A DNA stretch of 39,578 nucleotides from a virus, in the IMG/VR virus record IMGVR_UViG_3300020202_000155, positions 1 to 39,578 of that record, one strand, 5' to 3'. Position numbers and translations under genes: made by a program. Positions within the stretch are counted from its first letter, which is position 1. The number at the start of each line of letters is the position of its first letter. Below, in pieces: positions 38,473 to 39,578 of the stretch. A model generated the notes under the pieces. That model made no database searches and had not been told where the DNA came from. It saw only the letters and a list, made by a program, of their open reading frames with translations.

Positions 38473-39301
38473 TGTCGGCTTCGGTGATGCTCAGCTCGTC
38501 ATCATCGAATAGCACGAGCTGGGCGGAGTCCCTCCGCCGGCTCGCCTCAGTCCGCTCTTCGCTGTAGTAGCTGCCGTTGACGACGCAGGTGTACTGCCGT
38601 CCGACCCGGATGATGGGCACGGCAGTGGCGTACACCAACCCGTTCGGCATTACGCACCCGTGCACGAAGCCCAGATGCCACTCTCGCAGTGCGCGGGTGC
38701 GGTGCTTGTAGTCGATGTTGTCCACGTCCCCCAGCCAGCCTGCAGCGATGCCTACATGAGACTCGCCCGTGGCGTTGCCGCGGTAGACGGTGCCCAGGCT
38801 GTGCGTGTGCCCGATGAGGGCGTTGCCCATGACATCCGCAATGGCTTGTTCGTGCGCATTGCGGCCGCATCGGTCGTACTCATGCGAGACGCGTAACTTG
38901 CCCACACCGATGTCCTGCTTGTACGGCACCACCTGCCAGCTTCGAGCTTCGAAGTGCAACTGTGCGTCCAGAGTGTTGCTACGCAAAGCCGCAAACGGTC
39001 CCGCTCCGGCCTGCAGCGCTCGCTCCCAACGGTACTCGTGGTTGCCGAGGGTGATGATTTTCTGCTTCACCGGCAGGGCGTCCAGACGGTCCAGCACTTC
39101 GTTGGCGCAGTCTAGCTCGTATTGCAAGTCGCGACGGGCCAGCACCTTCTCGTGAAAGGACAGCTGCCAGAAGTCGACGCTGTCTCCCAAGTCAAGGAGG
39201 ATGTCCGGTCGTTGGTCGCGCACCACCTTACAGAACAGTCGCAGTGCAGTGTCGTCGTGGTACGGTACGTGCGTGTCGGGTTTGGCGAAGAACGATTTCA
39301 A
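38456..39301 (-). CDS. Calcineurin-like metallophosphoesterase
   Basis: 281 residues from TTG 39301, overlapping the upstream stop (TTGA). The motifs are in order: PDTHVPYHD (D-x-H), LDLGDSVDFWQLS (GD), ITLGNHEYRWERA (GNHE), and LIGHTHSLG (GHTH), the metal-binding set of this superfamily. The HEYDRCGRN segment and a C-terminal acidic tail are specific to the phage version. Possible substrates are nucleotides or DNA ends; phage proteins of this class often sit near replication genes. Transcribed opposite to the replication operon. Confidence 0.88.
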   Translation of the reverse strand: MKSFFAKPDTHVPYHDDTALRLFCKVVRDQRPDILLDLGDSVDFWQLSFHEKVLARRDLQYELDCANEVLDRLDALPVKQKIITLGNHEYRWERALQAGAGPFAALRSNTLDAQLHFEARSWQVVPYKQDIGVGKLRVSHEYDRCGRNAHEQAIADVMGNALIGHTHSLGTVYRGNATGESHVGIAAGWLGDVDNIDYKHRTRALREWHLGFVHGCVMPNGLVYATAVPIIRVGRQYTCVVNGSYYSEERTEASRRRDSAQLVLFDDDELSITEADIIETE

Positions 39302-39578
39302 AACCGCATCCTGACTCCACCAATTACTCCGTAGTCGGTGGGTTGGAGGAACCCCCTCACATATGCGCTAGTGCTAGTGCTGATGTGGACACCCGCCTCA
39401 GCCCATGCGGACATCCCAGTAGAATGTTGCACCTGCAGTCCGAGTTCCGCGTATCCACCGCCCACGGGCAGTAGCTCGGTAAAGTTCAGCCCCCGCTCCA
39501 GTACGTCCCTCGCGTCTTCGAGCCGAGGGACGTCTGAAAGGGGGGCTAGGAAGGGGAGGAGTCGCTCTTCGCCAAACC
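39298..39578 (-). CDS. Partial gene, beta-rich C-terminus, start beyond the window
   Basis: 92 codons are visible, ending at TGA 39298-39300. The sequence is FGEERLLPFLAPLSDVPRLE, then GGGYAELGLQVQHS, SAWAEAGVHISTSTSAYVRG and a final GVIGGVRMRF. Alternating hydrophobic and polar residues and the final aromatic residue resemble outer-membrane or spanin-like beta proteins, but this is too little to name it. Its frame would join in phase with the left-edge gene if the window were circular; the contents do not support a single protein. Confidence 0.6.
   Translation of the reverse strand, partial: FGEERLLPFLAPLSDVPRLEDARDVLERGLNFTELLPVGGGYAELGLQVQHSTGMSAWAEAGVHISTSTSAYVRGFLQPTDYGVIGGVRMRF

Noticed and set aside
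1-39578. Window as a complete circular genome (the edge genes join in frame)
   Set aside because: The phase agrees, but a one-in-three chance explains that; the joined product would fuse an interrupted carbohydrate-binding pattern to an unrelated beta segment, and lysis genes would be missing.
1-39578. CRISPR arrays, insertion sequences, integrase or attachment sites
   Set aside because: I looked for regularly spaced repeats, transposase or recombinase motifs and saw none.

Overview
The window is most of the genome of a tailed double-stranded DNA phage with a GC-rich host. The virion set (large terminase, portal, scaffold-like protein, N4-gp56-type major capsid protein, head-tail adaptor, nozzle-like protein, large internal proteins, no tape measure or tail sheath) points to a podovirus. 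The host cannot be named. Ribosome binding sites are AGGAGG-like, genes are packed with ATGA/GTGA overlaps, and several products carry Sec-type signal peptides. I saw no integrase or phage RNA polymerase, and no convincing lysis gene. A virion gene is cut at the left edge and a small gene at the right edge, so part of the genome probably lies outside the window.

Layout. (1) 1-18,877, minus strand: the virion and packaging operon, read from right to left: HTH regulator, probable small terminase, a 32-residue membrane peptide, large terminase, portal, a small protein, scaffold-like protein, major capsid, a small cysteine-containing protein, adaptor, nozzle, an exported small protein, three internal or ejection-type proteins, then two more proteins with signal peptides, one of them a lectin-like domain protein. 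(2) 18,878-21,000: a control region. It holds a divergent start with an operator-like palindrome, a small early gene closed by a textbook terminator, then about 970 bases without a convincing gene but rich in structure: hairpins, alternating purine-pyrimidine tracts, a 12+8 bp inverted repeat, and a roughly 450-nt candidate structured RNA. Two small genes and a second regulatory stretch with a 19-nt palindrome and a G-quadruplex/hairpin follow. (3) 21,000-26,000, plus strand: early accessory genes (gp88-like, DUF932, dATP/dGTP diphosphohydrolase domain, an alanine-rich Imm5-like protein, coiled-coil proteins, an exported HExxH protein). (4) 26,074-38,472, plus strand: a sigma-70-family factor, HNH nuclease, RepA-like helicase, SNF2-type ATPase, Cas4/RecB-like nuclease, RecA-like (Sak4-type) ATPase, ssDNA-binding-like protein, a tRNA-like element, a split uracil-DNA glycosylase and family A DNA polymerase. 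(5) 38,456-39,578, minus strand: a metallophosphoesterase and a partial gene.

How it works together: replication would use the helicase, SNF2 ATPase, nuclease, annealing ATPase, ssDNA-binding protein and polymerase. The phage sigma factor probably retargets host RNA polymerase, and the HTH protein at the head of the virion operon probably controls the divergent region. The most unusual points are: a uracil-DNA glycosylase cut by an in-frame 198-bp insertion, so that its C-terminal HP-loop segment is fused to the DNA polymerase; a probable large structured RNA beside a possible origin; a tRNA-like element with no normal anticodon arm; and three genes in the virion operon whose products have signal peptides and even cysteine counts.
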